A stretch of DNA of 25,414 bases from an uncultured Clostridium sp. (GCA_900557195.1 USRT01000029.1:1-25414); one strand, 5' to 3'; positions 7,855 to 16,291 are shown, counted from the first letter of the stretch. Made by a program: numbers and translations. The notes: a model not told the origin generated them from the letters alone.

Positions 7855-8193
7855 TTATCCTTGCTTGGCCCATCTTAAAACTCTTATGTTTCTATATGTT
7901 TCTAGAACCTCTCTATATTTTGAATATTCTTCTTCCCAAATAGCATTTGGAACTTTATCAAATGCATTAAATACATCTTCTGCTTGCGATAAAAATATAA
8001 TTTGCTGCTGTGTATTCATATGTTCATATTGTTTAGATAATCTATATAATCTATCTAAAGTTTTATTAGCCTCTATAAAACTCCAGAAATCTTTTACATT
8101 CATTCCTGCAAGCTTAATCTGCATAATCGCATATCCTATTAATCCAAATATAATTAAAATTAATGTATAAATAATAATGGTTAGTATAGTCAT
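7855..8193 (-). CDS. Hypothetical single-TM protein, 112 aa
   Basis: Not recognised. The start ATG at 8193 (AAGGTGG 6 nt upstream) gives 112 aa. The longer reading to 8250 would run through the promoter at 8222-8250 and is rejected. An N-terminal TM segment (MTILTIIIYTLILIIFGLIG) is followed by a helical soluble domain rich in aromatic and charged residues (for example IWEEEYSKYREVLETY). It is probably anchored in the membrane with the domain in the cytoplasm. It is a single-gene unit with its own promoter and terminator. Confidence 0.7.
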   Translation of the reverse strand: MTILTIIIYTLILIIFGLIGYAIMQIKLAGMNVKDFWSFIEANKTLDRLYRLSKQYEHMNTQQQIIFLSQAEDVFNAFDKVPNAIWEEEYSKYREVLETYRNIRVLRWAKQG

Positions 8194-8221
8194 TTTTACC
8201 ACCTTCTTACTAATATACTTA

Positions 8222-8250
8222 ATTATACCACATTTGTAATATTTTTGCAA
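8222..8250 (-). promoter_or_regulatory. Sigma-A promoter of the 112-aa gene
   Basis: On the minus strand TTGCAA (8245-8250), a 17-nt spacer and a perfect TATAAT (8222-8227), preceded by TGTGG. It ends 28 nt before the chosen ATG. Confidence 0.75.
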
Positions 8251-8311
8251 ACTTTTTGTAATGTGTTTGTAACATACATTTTATGGTAATTTTATCTGAA
8301 AGTACATACTA

Positions 8312-8475
8312 GCATACCAAAGCTTTATATATTTATAAATTTAAACCAATCGCCGACTGCTCATATTTTGACGTTTCCCAAAAATGAAATGCGTGGTATA
8401 AAACTTATTCCTAGCAGTTACCCACCACGCTTCAAGATTGGTTTAAATTTATAAATATATAAAGCTTTGGTATGC
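8312..8475. repeat. Perfect 40-bp inverted repeat enclosing an 84-nt structured core (MITE-like or structured RNA element)
   Basis: The left arm 8312-8351 (starting GCATACCAAAGC) and right arm 8436-8475 (ending GCTTTGGTATGC) are exact reverse complements over 40 nt. The core 8352-8435 has two interleaved complementary pairs: ACTGCT (8356-8361) with AGCAGT (8413-8418), and GCGTGGT (8391-8397) with ACCACGC (8424-8430). Their order is that of an H-type pseudoknot. The core is clearly richer in GC than its surroundings. The element lies between two divergent promoters, so it is not a terminator. There is no clear target-site duplication. It could be a non-autonomous mobile element or a structured RNA in a long stem. 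Confidence 0.85.
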
Positions 8476-8576
8476 GGTAACATCGTCTCTTAAACAAAAA
8501 CAAGCAATCCCCCTCAGCATTATATTTTACCATTTTTAATATTTATTTTATTTTCTATTTTACTTATTTACATTTT

Positions 8577-8586
8577 ATGGTATAAT
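8577..8586 (+). promoter_or_regulatory. Extended -10 promoter of the CDF gene
   Basis: TGGTATAAT with TATAAT at 8581-8586. The -35 region (TTTACT near 8559) is weak. It lies 31 nt upstream of the CDF start codon, which has GGAG before it. Confidence 0.5.
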
Positions 8587-8616
8587 AATTTAATACTTTT
8601 AGATTGGAGTAATTCT

Positions 8617-9476
8617 ATGGACAGATATAAAGAAACCAAAAAAGCTGGTATTTTAGGAATTTTCGGAAATATATTTTTACTAATAATAAAATCTATTGTT
8701 GGATTTATTAGTGGCAGTCAAGCAATGATTGCAGACGCAGCAAATAGTGCAGGAGATATTTTCGCCTCCCTAATGACATTTATAGGAAACAAAATAGCAA
8801 GCGAACCCAAAGATGATACACATAATTTTGGACACGGAAAAGCCGAATATATATTCTCTTTATTTATAAGCATCTCTATGATTCTTGTAGCTTTAAAATT
8901 ACTATACGACTCTATTATTTCACTTATTAATAACAACAAATTTGAGTCTTCTATGTTTTTAATAGTAGTTTGTATTATTACAATATTAGTAAAACTTTGT
9001 TTATTTTTATATACAAATTCACTATCAAAAAAATATCCAAATATCCTTTTAGATGCAAACAAAAAAGATCACAGAAATGATTGTATAGTAACTACATTTA
9101 CACTACTTTCTATAATCTTTAGCTTTTATAACATTTATTGGTTTGACCGGAGTTACCCGGTATAGGTATTTCTTTATGGATATGTTATACAGGAGTAAAA
9201 ATATTTATAGAAAGCTATAATGTCTTAATGGATATATCAATAGATAATAAAACTAAAGATATGATTTTAGATTTAGCACATACCTATAAAGAAATTAAAA
9301 AATTAGATAATATTTCTTCTACACCTGTCGGATATCAATATGTTGTTGTTTTAACTATATATGTAGATGGAAATATGACTACATTTGCAAGCCATGAACT
9401 TGCAGATAAATTAGAAAAAGATATTGATAAATTAGATAAAATTTATAAAACTATTATTCATGTTAATCCTATTTAA
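8617..9476 (+). pseudogene. Cation diffusion facilitator (CDF) transporter, frameshifted
   Basis: The reading frame from ATG 8617 (GGAG 10 nt upstream) encodes the N-terminal membrane domain of a CDF metal/proton antiporter: metal-site DAANSAGD in TM2, HNFGHGKAE in the TM2-3 loop and KKDHRND in TM5. It stops early at 9165 after 182 aa. The rest of TM6 and the cytoplasmic domain (GYQYVVVLTIYVDG, then HELADKLE, IIHVNP) continue in another frame to 9476. Removing one C from GACCGG (9147/9148) and one from ACCCGG (9156-9158) restores DGVTGIGISLW. The protein is then about 286 aa, with the spacing seen in FieF-type proteins. As written, the product lacks TM6 and the C-terminal domain. The substrate is probably Zn, Fe or Mn, not decidable here. 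Sequencing error is a real alternative to true inactivation. Confidence 0.85.
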
Positions 9477-9514
9477 AAAGAAAATAGCCTAAAATAGGAT
9501 GACAAAAACAGAAA

Positions 9515-9546
9515 ATCCAGCTCAATAAGAGCCTGGATCTTTTTAT
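9515..9546 (+). terminator. Terminator of the CDF gene
   Basis: ATCCAGCTC (9515-9523) pairs with GAGCCTGGAT (9529-9538, one bulged C), followed by CTTTTTATT. Confidence 0.75.
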
Positions 9547-9588
9547 TCTTTATTTCTCCCTAAAAGTATCTACCCACATAATAACACC

Positions 9589-9618
9589 AAAGGTAGCCTA
9601 TTTTTCAAGACTACCTTT
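9589..9618 (-). terminator. Probable terminator of the ctsR-clpC operon
   Basis: Perfect 8-bp stem AAAGGTAG (9589-9596) and CTACCTTT (9611-9618), immediately after the clpC stop. The following T-tract on the minus strand is weak, so termination strength is uncertain. Confidence 0.5.
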
Positions 9619-9624
9619 ATATTA

Positions 9625-12081
9625 CTACTTCTTTATAATTTCAATCTTCTCATCTTTTGCAATAGCTTTTACACTCTCACCTGGTTTTACTATTCCATCT
9701 AAAATACTTTCAGCTATTTTATCTTCTAAATTACTTTGAATTGCTCTTCTTAAAGGTCTTGCACCATAGTTTGTATCAATTCCTTTTTTAGCAATTAATT
9801 CTTTTACAGAATCATCTATTTCTACAATCATATTTTGTTCTTCTAATCTTTTCTTAACTTGTTTTAACATGATGTCTATAATCTGTTTAATCTCCTCATC
9901 TATTAATTTATGGAATACTATAATTTCATCTATACGATTTATAAATTCTGGTCTAAATTCTTTTTTTAGTTCAGCTAAAACATCTTTTTTTACATTTTCA
10001 TATTCTTTTTCCATAGCTTCATTTGAATTTTGATTTTTAGTAAATCCTAGTGTCTTTTTATCTGTTATCATTCTTGCACCTACATTTGATGTCATAATAA
10101 CAACTGTATTTTTAAAATTTACGGTTCTTCCTTGACTATCTGTTAATCTTCCATCTTCTAATATTTGAAGTAACATATTCATAACATCTGGATGAGCTTT
10201 TTCTATTTCATCAAATAATATAACTGAATATGGTTTTCTTCTTATTTTTTCTGTTAATTGTCCACCTTCATCAAAACCTACATATCCTGGAGGTGATCCT
10301 ATTAATTTAGATACTGAATGTGGTTCCATATACTCAGACATATCAACTCTTATCATAGCATCTTCATTTCCAAATAACGATTCTGCTAGTGCTTTTGATA
10401 GTTCTGTTTTACCAACACCAGTAGGTCCTAAAAATAAGAACGAACCAATTGGCCTATTAGGATCTTTTAATCCTACTCTACCTCTTCTTATAGCCTTTGC
10501 AACCGCTTCTACTGCCTCTTTTTGTCCAATAACCCTTTTATGCAAAGCTTCTTCTAAATGCTTTAATTTTTCGTTTTCGTCTTCTGTTAGTTTTTTTACT
10601 GGAATTTTTGTCCAACTTGCAATAACATCTGCAATATCTTCTGTTGTTAGAGTTGTTACACTACGATTATTTTTATTTTCCCACTTTTGTCTATCTTTTT
10701 CTAATTTTTCTTTTGCCATCTTCTCTTTGTCTCTTAAATTTGCTGCTTTTTCAAAATCTTGAGAACGTATTGCTTCATCTTTTTCTTTTTCATATTGTGC
10801 AATTTTATCTTCCAATTCTTTTAAGTTATCTGGTCTTGTATATGTTCTCATTTTAACTCTAGAAGATGCTTCATCAATTAAATCTATTGCTTTATCTGGT
10901 AAATACCTATCATTAATATATCTTACAGATAAATTAACTGCTGCTTCTATTGCTTCATCTGTTATTTTAACATTATGATGTGCTTCATACTTATCACGAA
11001 TTCCTTCTAATATTTTTATTGTATCTTCTTTAGAAGGTTCTTGCAAAGTAACTGGACTAAATCTTCTTTCCAATGCTGCATCTTTTTCTATATATTTTCT
11101 ATATTCATTTAATGTAGTGGCACCTATAACTTTAATTTCTCCTCTTGCTAAAAGTGGTTTTAAAATATTTGCAGCATCTACTGCTCCTTCTGCAGAACCG
11201 GCACCTACTATTGTATGAATTTCATCTATAAAAAGAATTACATCTCCTGCTTTTTTTACTTCATTTAAAGATTTTTTTATTCTTTCTTCAAAATCTCCAC
11301 GATATTTTGCTCCTGCTACCATGCTAGAAATATCTATACTTACAACTCTTTTATTTTTTAGCATTTCTGGAACATCTTCTGATACTATTTTTTGTGCTAA
11401 GCCTTCTATTACAGCTGTTTTACCTACACCTGGTTCTCCTATTAAGCAAGGATTATTTTTAGTTCTTCTAGATAAAATCTGAATTACTCTTTCTATTTCA
11501 TCATTTCTACCTATAACAGGATCTAACTTTCCCTCTTTAGCTTGTTTTGTTAAATCTGTTCCAAATTGATTTAAAGTATTTGTTGAATTATAACTTCCAA
11601 AACCTTTGTTATTATTTTGTTTTTCTCCTGTATAAGTTTCATCTTCATTTATTACTTTTACAATTTCATTATATAATTTTTGAGGATTTACATTTAAATC
11701 CATCATAATACGAACAGCTATACTGTCACCTTCTAACATTATTCCTATTAATAAATGTTCTGTTCCTATATATTCTGTTCCAAGCTTTCTTGCTTCTCTA
11801 AAAGCGTTTTCTATAACTCTTTTTGTTCTAGGTGTAAAGCCTATAGTAGTATCACCACCAGAATTACTACTTGCTCTTCCTATTAATTCTTCTATTTCCT
11901 CTAATATACTTTCTGGAGTTATATTTTGATTTTCTAAAACTTTACTTGCAACACCTGTTCCTTCTTTACAAAGACCGTATAAAAGGTGTTCTGTTCCTAT
12001 ATAATTATGTCCAAGCTCATTTGCAACATCATTTGCAAACTCTATTGCTTTTTGAGCTCTATTTGTAAATTTATATGTCAT
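9625..12081 (-). CDS. clpC: ATP-dependent Clp protease ATPase subunit ClpC
   Basis: Hsp100 unfoldase that feeds proteins, including arginine-phosphorylated ones, into ClpP. The start ATG at 12081 with GGAGG 5 nt upstream gives 818 aa; an ATG 12 nt further upstream overlaps that SD. Order of domains: a double Clp_N repeat (residues about 1-145, two YIGTEHLL motifs), AAA+ 1 with Walker A GEPGVGKT (about 215-222) and DEIH, and a coiled middle domain with a UVR-like segment (SQDFEKAANLRDKEK, about 440-455) typical of ClpC. Next are AAA+ 2 with Walker A GPTGVGKT (about 552-559), a ClpP-docking LGF loop (KTLGFTK), and the ClpB-D2-small domain. It is last in the operon, 145 nt after mcsB. Confidence 0.97.
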   Translation of the reverse strand: MTYKFTNRAQKAIEFANDVANELGHNYIGTEHLLYGLCKEGTGVASKVLENQNITPESILEEIEELIGRASSNSGGDTTIGFTPRTKRVIENAFREARKLGTEYIGTEHLLIGIMLEGDSIAVRIMMDLNVNPQKLYNEIVKVINEDETYTGEKQNNNKGFGSYNSTNTLNQFGTDLTKQAKEGKLDPVIGRNDEIERVIQILSRRTKNNPCLIGEPGVGKTAVIEGLAQKIVSEDVPEMLKNKRVVSIDISSMVAGAKYRGDFEERIKKSLNEVKKAGDVILFIDEIHTIVGAGSAEGAVDAANILKPLLARGEIKVIGATTLNEYRKYIEKDAALERRFSPVTLQEPSKEDTIKILEGIRDKYEAHHNVKITDEAIEAAVNLSVRYINDRYLPDKAIDLIDEASSRVKMRTYTRPDNLKELEDKIAQYEKEKDEAIRSQDFEKAANLRDKEKMAKEKLEKDRQKWENKNNRSVTTLTTEDIADVIASWTKIPVKKLTEDENEKLKHLEEALHKRVIGQKEAVEAVAKAIRRGRVGLKDPNRPIGSFLFLGPTGVGKTELSKALAESLFGNEDAMIRVDMSEYMEPHSVSKLIGSPPGYVGFDEGGQLTEKIRRKPYSVILFDEIEKAHPDVMNMLLQILEDGRLTDSQGRTVNFKNTVVIMTSNVGARMITDKKTLGFTKNQNSNEAMEKEYENVKKDVLAELKKEFRPEFINRIDEIIVFHKLIDEEIKQIIDIMLKQVKKRLEEQNMIVEIDDSVKELIAKKGIDTNYGARPLRRAIQSNLEDKIAESILDGIVKPGESVKAIAKDEKIEIIKK

Positions 12082-12226
12082 AAAAACCTCCATTCTAGCA
12101 ATTCTTTGCTTTTAAATTTTATTTTTTTATTATATCTCTATATTTATACTTTTAATATAAGCACTTTTCACATTTATACCTCAAACAAGTGAAATAAGGT
12201 ATTTATAAAATAACAACTTTATAAAT

Positions 12227-13252
12227 TTATACTATTTCTTCTTTTATAATCTTCTTTACAATCTCGGCTCTCCTTATGTCTCTTTCCTCACCAGCTAATG
12301 GTTTTCCAAAATATTTTTGTAAATTACCTGGTTTAGTATATAACCCTAATTTATTAACTTGCATATCATTCAACTCTTTAATAATACCTAAATCTGTTCC
12401 AAGTTTTACATCTGATATTAATGCTCTACATTCTTCAGATGATAATTTACTTGAATATGATAACAATCCGTATGCCCTATATACACGATTTTCTAAATCT
12501 ATTTGCTTTTTTCCCAAATATTTTCTTGCAAGTCTTTCCTGTTCTATTACTTTTTCTGTTATAGCTCTTACATTTTTTATAATTTCATGTTCACTAATTC
12601 CTAATGATTGGTTATTAAAAATTTGATATATATTACCTTGACTTTGAGAGCCTTCACCATATATTCCTCTAATATTCATTCCAAAATTATTTGCAGCTTG
12701 CAAAACTTTACCTATATTTCCTGTCGCTGTAAGTGCTGGCAAATGAACCATTACAGAAGCTCTCATTCCTGTTCCTACATTAGTTGGACATGATGTTAAA
12801 TATCCATATTTGTTACTATATGCATAGTTTACTAAGTTTTCTAACTTTTCATCTATTTCTATACTTAAATTCAATAAATTTTCCAAATCCAATCCTGCTG
12901 AAAATACTTGCATACGAATATGATCTTCTTCATTAACCATTATACATATATTTTCATCATCATTAATTAAAATTCCTTTATTTTTCTCTTTAGACATAGC
13001 AAACTCTGGACTTAATAGATGTTTTTCTATTAAACTAATTTTAGTAATATCATCAATATCTTCTAATTTAATAAACTTTAGTCCATAACCTAAGCTAGGT
13101 GTTATTTCATCTAATTTTTCTAATATTTTTTTACTTTCCTCTTTACTATATTTATTTGGAAATTCAAATTCTTTTATATTTCTTGCAAGTCTTATTCTTG
13201 TACTAAGAACTACATCAGATTCTTTACCATTTTGTAAATACCAATTACTCAT
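12227..13252 (-). CDS. mcsB: Protein arginine kinase McsB
   Basis: Phosphagen-kinase-like enzyme that phosphorylates arginines, marking proteins for ClpCP and inactivating CtsR. It is 341 aa, close to the family's usual 340-360. Visible motifs are LSTRIRLARN near residue 17, the CPTNVGTGMRASVMVHLPAL catalytic region (about 169-188, containing the reactive Cys), GEGSQSQGNIYQIFNQ-like guanidino-kinase motif (GSQSQGNIYQIFN), and the RAYG segment. It lies third in the operon, 66 nt downstream of its activator gene mcsA. GGGAGG lies about 13 nt before the ATG, a somewhat long spacing. Confidence 0.96.
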   Translation of the reverse strand: MSNWYLQNGKESDVVLSTRIRLARNIKEFEFPNKYSKEESKKILEKLDEITPSLGYGLKFIKLEDIDDITKISLIEKHLLSPEFAMSKEKNKGILINDDENICIMVNEEDHIRMQVFSAGLDLENLLNLSIEIDEKLENLVNYAYSNKYGYLTSCPTNVGTGMRASVMVHLPALTATGNIGKVLQAANNFGMNIRGIYGEGSQSQGNIYQIFNNQSLGISEHEIIKNVRAITEKVIEQERLARKYLGKKQIDLENRVYRAYGLLSYSSKLSSEECRALISDVKLGTDLGIIKELNDMQVNKLGLYTKPGNLQKYFGKPLAGEERDIRRAEIVKKIIKEEIV

Positions 13253-13318
13253 ATATATCTTTTAACCTCCCTATTATATTTTAATCACCAATTACATAAC
13301 AAAACATTTATTAACATT

Positions 13319-13858
13319 TTATTCATTATCTAATTTCTTAATTTCATCTCTTATTTTAGCTGCATCCTCATATCTCTCTTCTTTAATTGCTTCTTTTAAT
13401 TCTCTGTTTAATTTTTGTAACTCACTTTCTTCTTTATTTTCCTCTTCTTTCTTGGAATCTGTATCAATCTTATTCTCTTTTATATATTTAGGTTTTCTTC
13501 CTATATGTGATATCGAACCATGTAGATTTTTTACTAAGTGGTTAACCTTTTCATTAAATGTTTCATAACAATTTTCACATCCAAATTTCCCATTTTGAGT
13601 AAATTCGTCATATGTTAATCCACATTTATTACACTTTAATGTGTTTTGTTTTATAAAACTTGGCATAAACGAATCATTATATTCATCTAATATATCTCCT
13701 AGAAAACTAGAAAAGTTGATTGGCATACTAAAATCCATATCATCTATTCCCATCTCTTTTGCACATTCACTACAAAGAATCATTTCTTTTTTTACACCAT
13801 TAATTATTTGTGTGTATCTTACATTTCCTTCGTTATTTCCACAATTCTGACATAACAT
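13319..13858 (-). CDS. mcsA: McsA, activator of the McsB arginine kinase
   Basis: Protein of 179 aa with two pairs of zinc-finger cysteines at the N-terminus (CQNC at 3-6, CSEC at about 29-32) and a second zinc site (CNKC and CENC around residues 75-98). It ends in a C-terminal UVR motif (LNRELKEAIKEERYEDAAKI). This is the standard McsA layout. It stimulates McsB and connects to ClpC through UVR-type contacts. It sits between ctsR (49 nt upstream) and mcsB. The start ATG has GGGGG upstream. Confidence 0.95.
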   Translation of the reverse strand: MLCQNCGNNEGNVRYTQIINGVKKEMILCSECAKEMGIDDMDFSMPINFSSFLGDILDEYNDSFMPSFIKQNTLKCNKCGLTYDEFTQNGKFGCENCYETFNEKVNHLVKNLHGSISHIGRKPKYIKENKIDTDSKKEEENKEESELQKLNRELKEAIKEERYEDAAKIRDEIKKLDNE

Positions 13859-13907
13859 AATAATTCCCCCTTAATTAATAATTTAAATATAAACTTTAAT
13901 ATTATTT

Positions 13908-14360
13908 TTAATCTTCTATAAGATTTAATAACATATTTTTTAGGATATTTGCCCTTAAGGTATCTTTATATTCATGTGGTATATTAAGTACATTATCACT
14001 TGTTGCTACTTTTAAAAGCTTTGCTTCCTTTTCTGAAATAATGTTATATGATAAGAAGTTACTTATATAAATATCTACTTCTTGTGATGTTATTTTATCC
14101 TCAAGACTTGCAATAATATGCATAATATATTTACTTCTTGTCATATCTATTTTTTTTATTCTAATATGACCACCGCCACCACGTTTACTTTCTACATAAT
14201 ACCCTTGAGATGGCTTAAATCTAGTTGAAATTACATAATTTATTTGCGATGGTACACAATTAAAATGTTCTGCTAGGTCATTCCTTTGTATTTCTATATA
14301 TTCATCTTCTTCATTAAATAACTCTTTTATAAATTCTTCTATCATATCCGACATTCTCAT
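13908..14360 (-). CDS. ctsR: Transcriptional repressor CtsR
   Basis: Class III heat-shock repressor of 150 aa. The N-terminal winged helix-turn-helix (RNDLAEHFNCVPSQINYVIS) is followed by the beta-wing RGGGGHIRI, whose Gly-rich tip is the thermosensor and DNA contact. The C-terminal part forms the dimerisation domain. It starts at ATG 14360 with AGAGG upstream; an in-frame ATG two codons later is a possible alternative. It is first in the ctsR-mcsA-mcsB-clpC operon and autoregulated through the operator at 14446-14468. Confidence 0.96.
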   Translation of the reverse strand: MRMSDMIEEFIKELFNEEDEYIEIQRNDLAEHFNCVPSQINYVISTRFKPSQGYYVESKRGGGGHIRIKKIDMTRSKYIMHIIASLEDKITSQEVDIYISNFLSYNIISEKEAKLLKVATSDNVLNIPHEYKDTLRANILKNMLLNLIED

Positions 14361-14445
14361 AATTTTCGCCTCTTTTCTGTTTGTATATTTTTCTATATTC
14401 TTCTAATATTTATTTAAAATTTTTCATTCATATATAATTTCGTTT

Positions 14446-14468
14446 TTTGACTTTGACTTTCTTTGACC
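14446..14468 (-). promoter_or_regulatory. CtsR operator with an extra half site
   Basis: On the minus strand GGTCAAA (14462-14468), a 3-nt GAA spacer and AGTCAAA (14452-14458) form a perfect CtsR box, RGTCAAA-N3-RGTCAAA. A third AGTCAAA (14446-14452) overlaps the second by one base. It lies just downstream of the -10, where bound CtsR would block RNA polymerase. Confidence 0.93.
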
Positions 14469-14477
14469 TATAATAGT

Positions 14478-14505
14478 ATTATACTCTCATTTTTTATTTT
14501 GTCAA
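14478..14505 (-). promoter_or_regulatory. Consensus sigma-A promoter of the ctsR operon
   Basis: Perfect TTGACA (14500-14505) and perfect TATAAT (14478-14483) are separated by 16 nt on the minus strand. The CtsR operator starts 9 nt downstream of the -10, and the ctsR ATG is about 120 nt downstream. Confidence 0.9.
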
Positions 14506-14537
14506 TACTAAAAATTCACATTTTAAATTTTATGTAT

Positions 14538-14564
14538 AGTAGATGTTTTAATTTTACATCTACT
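14538..14564 (-). terminator. Hairpin overlapping the end of the 52-aa gene
   Basis: AGTAGATGT (14538-14546) and ACATCTACT (14556-14564) form a 9-bp stem that includes the stop codon of the small gene. The following minus-strand tract is AT-rich but not a clean T-run. It may separate this gene from the ctsR promoter. Confidence 0.5.
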
Positions 14565-14718
14565 TGTCTTTTGTCATATTATCCATATCTTCTGCTCTTT
14601 GTTTTTGCTTTGATAATGTAAGCCATGCAAAATAAGAAGAGACAAATTCGCCATATTTTGTAGCGTCTTCTATCTCTCCTATTTCATTTTTTAATTTATT
14701 TAATTCTTTATCATTCAT
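14560..14718 (-). CDS. Hypothetical 52-aa acidic/basic small protein
   Basis: Not recognised. ATG at 14718 has AGAGGTG 8-10 nt upstream, giving 52 aa (MNDKELNKLKNEIG at the N-terminus, then KYGEFVSSYFAWLTLSKQK). It is soluble and probably helical, with an aromatic patch YFAWL in the middle. A clear SD and a hairpin at the stop support a real gene. It sits between the HAD phosphatase and the ctsR promoter, on the same strand. Confidence 0.65.
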   Translation of the reverse strand: MNDKELNKLKNEIGEIEDATKYGEFVSSYFAWLTLSKQKQRAEDMDNMTKDK

Positions 14719-14805
14719 ATAACATACACCTCTTTTATAATTATGTGCATGTTATAAATTATTATACTTTTATAATACTATTTGATATTAAGTTTTTTGT
14801 TATTC

Positions 14806-15705
14806 TTATAATTTTTTTGAATTATTCATTTGAGATAGTACATACTCTTCAATTGCTTGTGCAACTCCATCTGAATCATTATCTTTAACAACGACATTCC
14901 CAAATTCTTTAACATATTCTGCACTATTTTCCATCACTACTCCAAGACCTGCATTTTCTAGCATCTCTTTATCATTTACATTGTCTCCTATTGCAACAAC
15001 TTCATTTGCTCTAATATTTAATTTATTCATTAAAACTTTAATTGCATTCCACTTGTTTACATCATTTTTAGTAATTTCAGTATAATAATATTTTATTTCT
15101 ACATCTTCATTATTTACTTTTATCATTTTTCTGGACATGTGTCCAACATCTAATACATCTATATCTTCAATTTCTCTTAACTTTTGTATAATACGATTAA
15201 AAATTGATAAATTATCATCATATATAGTAACTTTTATATAATTTTTACTGTTATCGTTTTTTACAAAATTATATAAATCTTCTACTACTTTTATATTTGT
15301 TTGATATTTACTATCCTTTTTTTCATTTTCTTGTTTGTAAAATAAAGCACTATATGCAATTGTTCTTGTTAATATTTCTGTTTCTGTATAAATATTATAG
15401 TATATACTATTTTGCTCACAGACATCTATTATTTCTAATATTTTTTCTTTATTTATAAATTTATTGTATAGAATTTCATCATTCTTCATATCATATAAAA
15501 TAGCACCATTGCCACATATACTATAGTTTTCAGATTTTATTTCTTTTGCAAAACTTTTAACAGAAGTTATGTGTCTACCAGAAGCAATTACAACTTGTAT
15601 TCCGTTTTCTTTTGCTTTTTTTATTGCTTTTTTGTTTTTATCGGATATTTCTCCATAAGAATTTAATAATGTACCATCTAAATCTATTGCTATTAATTTA
15701 TACAT
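14806..15705 (-). CDS. Cof-type HAD-superfamily phosphatase
   Basis: Haloacid dehalogenase-type hydrolase of 299 aa, probably acting on small phosphorylated metabolites such as sugar phosphates or pyridoxal phosphate. Motif I DLDGTLL (nucleophile Asp8, acid Asp10) is at the N-terminus and motif II ASGRH is near residue 41. A large C2-type cap covers about residues 85-200, motif III Lys is around 220, and motif IV GDNVNDKEML is near 240. This is the Cof/YidA subfamily pattern. The start ATG has AGGAG 8 nt upstream. The substrate cannot be predicted. No operon partner is evident. Confidence 0.9.
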   Translation of the reverse strand: MYKLIAIDLDGTLLNSYGEISDKNKKAIKKAKENGIQVVIASGRHITSVKSFAKEIKSENYSICGNGAILYDMKNDEILYNKFINKEKILEIIDVCEQNSIYYNIYTETEILTRTIAYSALFYKQENEKKDSKYQTNIKVVEDLYNFVKNDNSKNYIKVTIYDDNLSIFNRIIQKLREIEDIDVLDVGHMSRKMIKVNNEDVEIKYYYTEITKNDVNKWNAIKVLMNKLNIRANEVVAIGDNVNDKEMLENAGLGVVMENSAEYVKEFGNVVVKDNDSDGVAQAIEEYVLSQMNNSKKL

Positions 15706-15832
15706 ATATTTTTCTCCTATATTTAGTTTTTTATCATTATTTAATAATTCTAATATACTTTAAATTTTATTTCAATAAAAATTATCAAAAATTTCCAGTT
15801 TAAAAAAATAATATTTGCACAACATATATAAT

Positions 15833-15857
15833 GTGAAAAGACAAAATGCTTTTTCAC
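15833..15857 (+). other. Leader inverted repeat upstream of the spore protein gene
   Basis: GTGAAAA (15833-15839) and TTTTCAC (15851-15857) can form a 7-bp hairpin about 50 nt upstream of the SASP start. It may be a leader hairpin or an operator. A CATTCTA hexamer-like match to the sigma-G -10 occurs close to the SD, but too near to be an obvious promoter. Confidence 0.3.
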
Positions 15858-15904
15858 AAAGAAACAAATAAAAATATAAATACATTCTATAGGAGGTGAA
15901 AGAT

Positions 15905-16117
15905 ATGGCAAACTCATCAAACAATAGTAACTATAAAGTAGTTCCAGAAGCTACAGAAGCTTTAAATAAATTTAAATATGAAGTAGCTAGTGAAGTTGGT
16001 GTTAACTTAAAAGAAGGTTATAACGGAGATATATCAGCTAGAGACGCTGGTAGAATCGGTGGTAACATGGTAAGAAAATTAATCCAACAAGCTGAATCTC
16101 AAATGACTAACAAATAG
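15905..16117 (+). CDS. Alpha/beta-type small acid-soluble spore protein
   Basis: DNA-binding protein that coats and protects the chromosome in dormant spores. With ATG at 15905 (AGGAGGTGA 6 nt upstream) it is 70 aa; a GTG at 15896 lies inside the SD and is rejected. The first signature is FKYEVASEVGVNL, containing the germination protease cut site after Glu26. The second is GYNGDISARDAGRIGGNMV, followed by KLIQQAE. It is a single-gene unit, expected to be under forespore sigma-G. This is direct evidence that the organism sporulates. Confidence 0.97.
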   Translation: MANSSNNSNYKVVPEATEALNKFKYEVASEVGVNLKEGYNGDISARDAGRIGGNMVRKLIQQAESQMTNK

Positions 16118-16226
16118 TTTTTGTATTAATATTTTTAATATTTAAATTATTAGTGATTTAAAAAAATAAGATAAGACAGGAATATTTTTCTTGATTTTAT
16201 GAATACTCTTTTTAAGGGCATACATA

Positions 16227-16262
16227 AAGGCAGGAATTGTGTTCCTGCCTTATTATTTATTT
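16227..16262 (+). terminator. Terminator of the spore protein gene (possibly bidirectional)
   Basis: AAGGCAGGAA (16227-16236) and TTCCTGCCTT (16242-16251) form a perfect 10-bp stem with a 5-nt loop, followed by ATTATTTATTTATATTTT. It may also serve the convergent AbrB-like gene. Confidence 0.88.
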
Positions 16263-16291
16263 ATATTTTATTAAACTATTATTAGATTAAT

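Noticed and set aside
8194..8250. Longer N-terminus for the 112-aa membrane protein
   Set aside because: It would translate the TTGCAA-17-TATAAT promoter itself. ATG 8193 has the good SD.
8312..8475. Inverted repeat as a rho-independent terminator
   Set aside because: The arms are 40 nt, the loop is 84 nt and structured, there is no U-tract, and both flanking genes read away from it.
15890..15900. CATTCTA as the sigma-G -10 of the spore protein gene
   Set aside because: It practically overlaps the SD, leaving no room for a usable leader, and there is no -35 match at the right distance.
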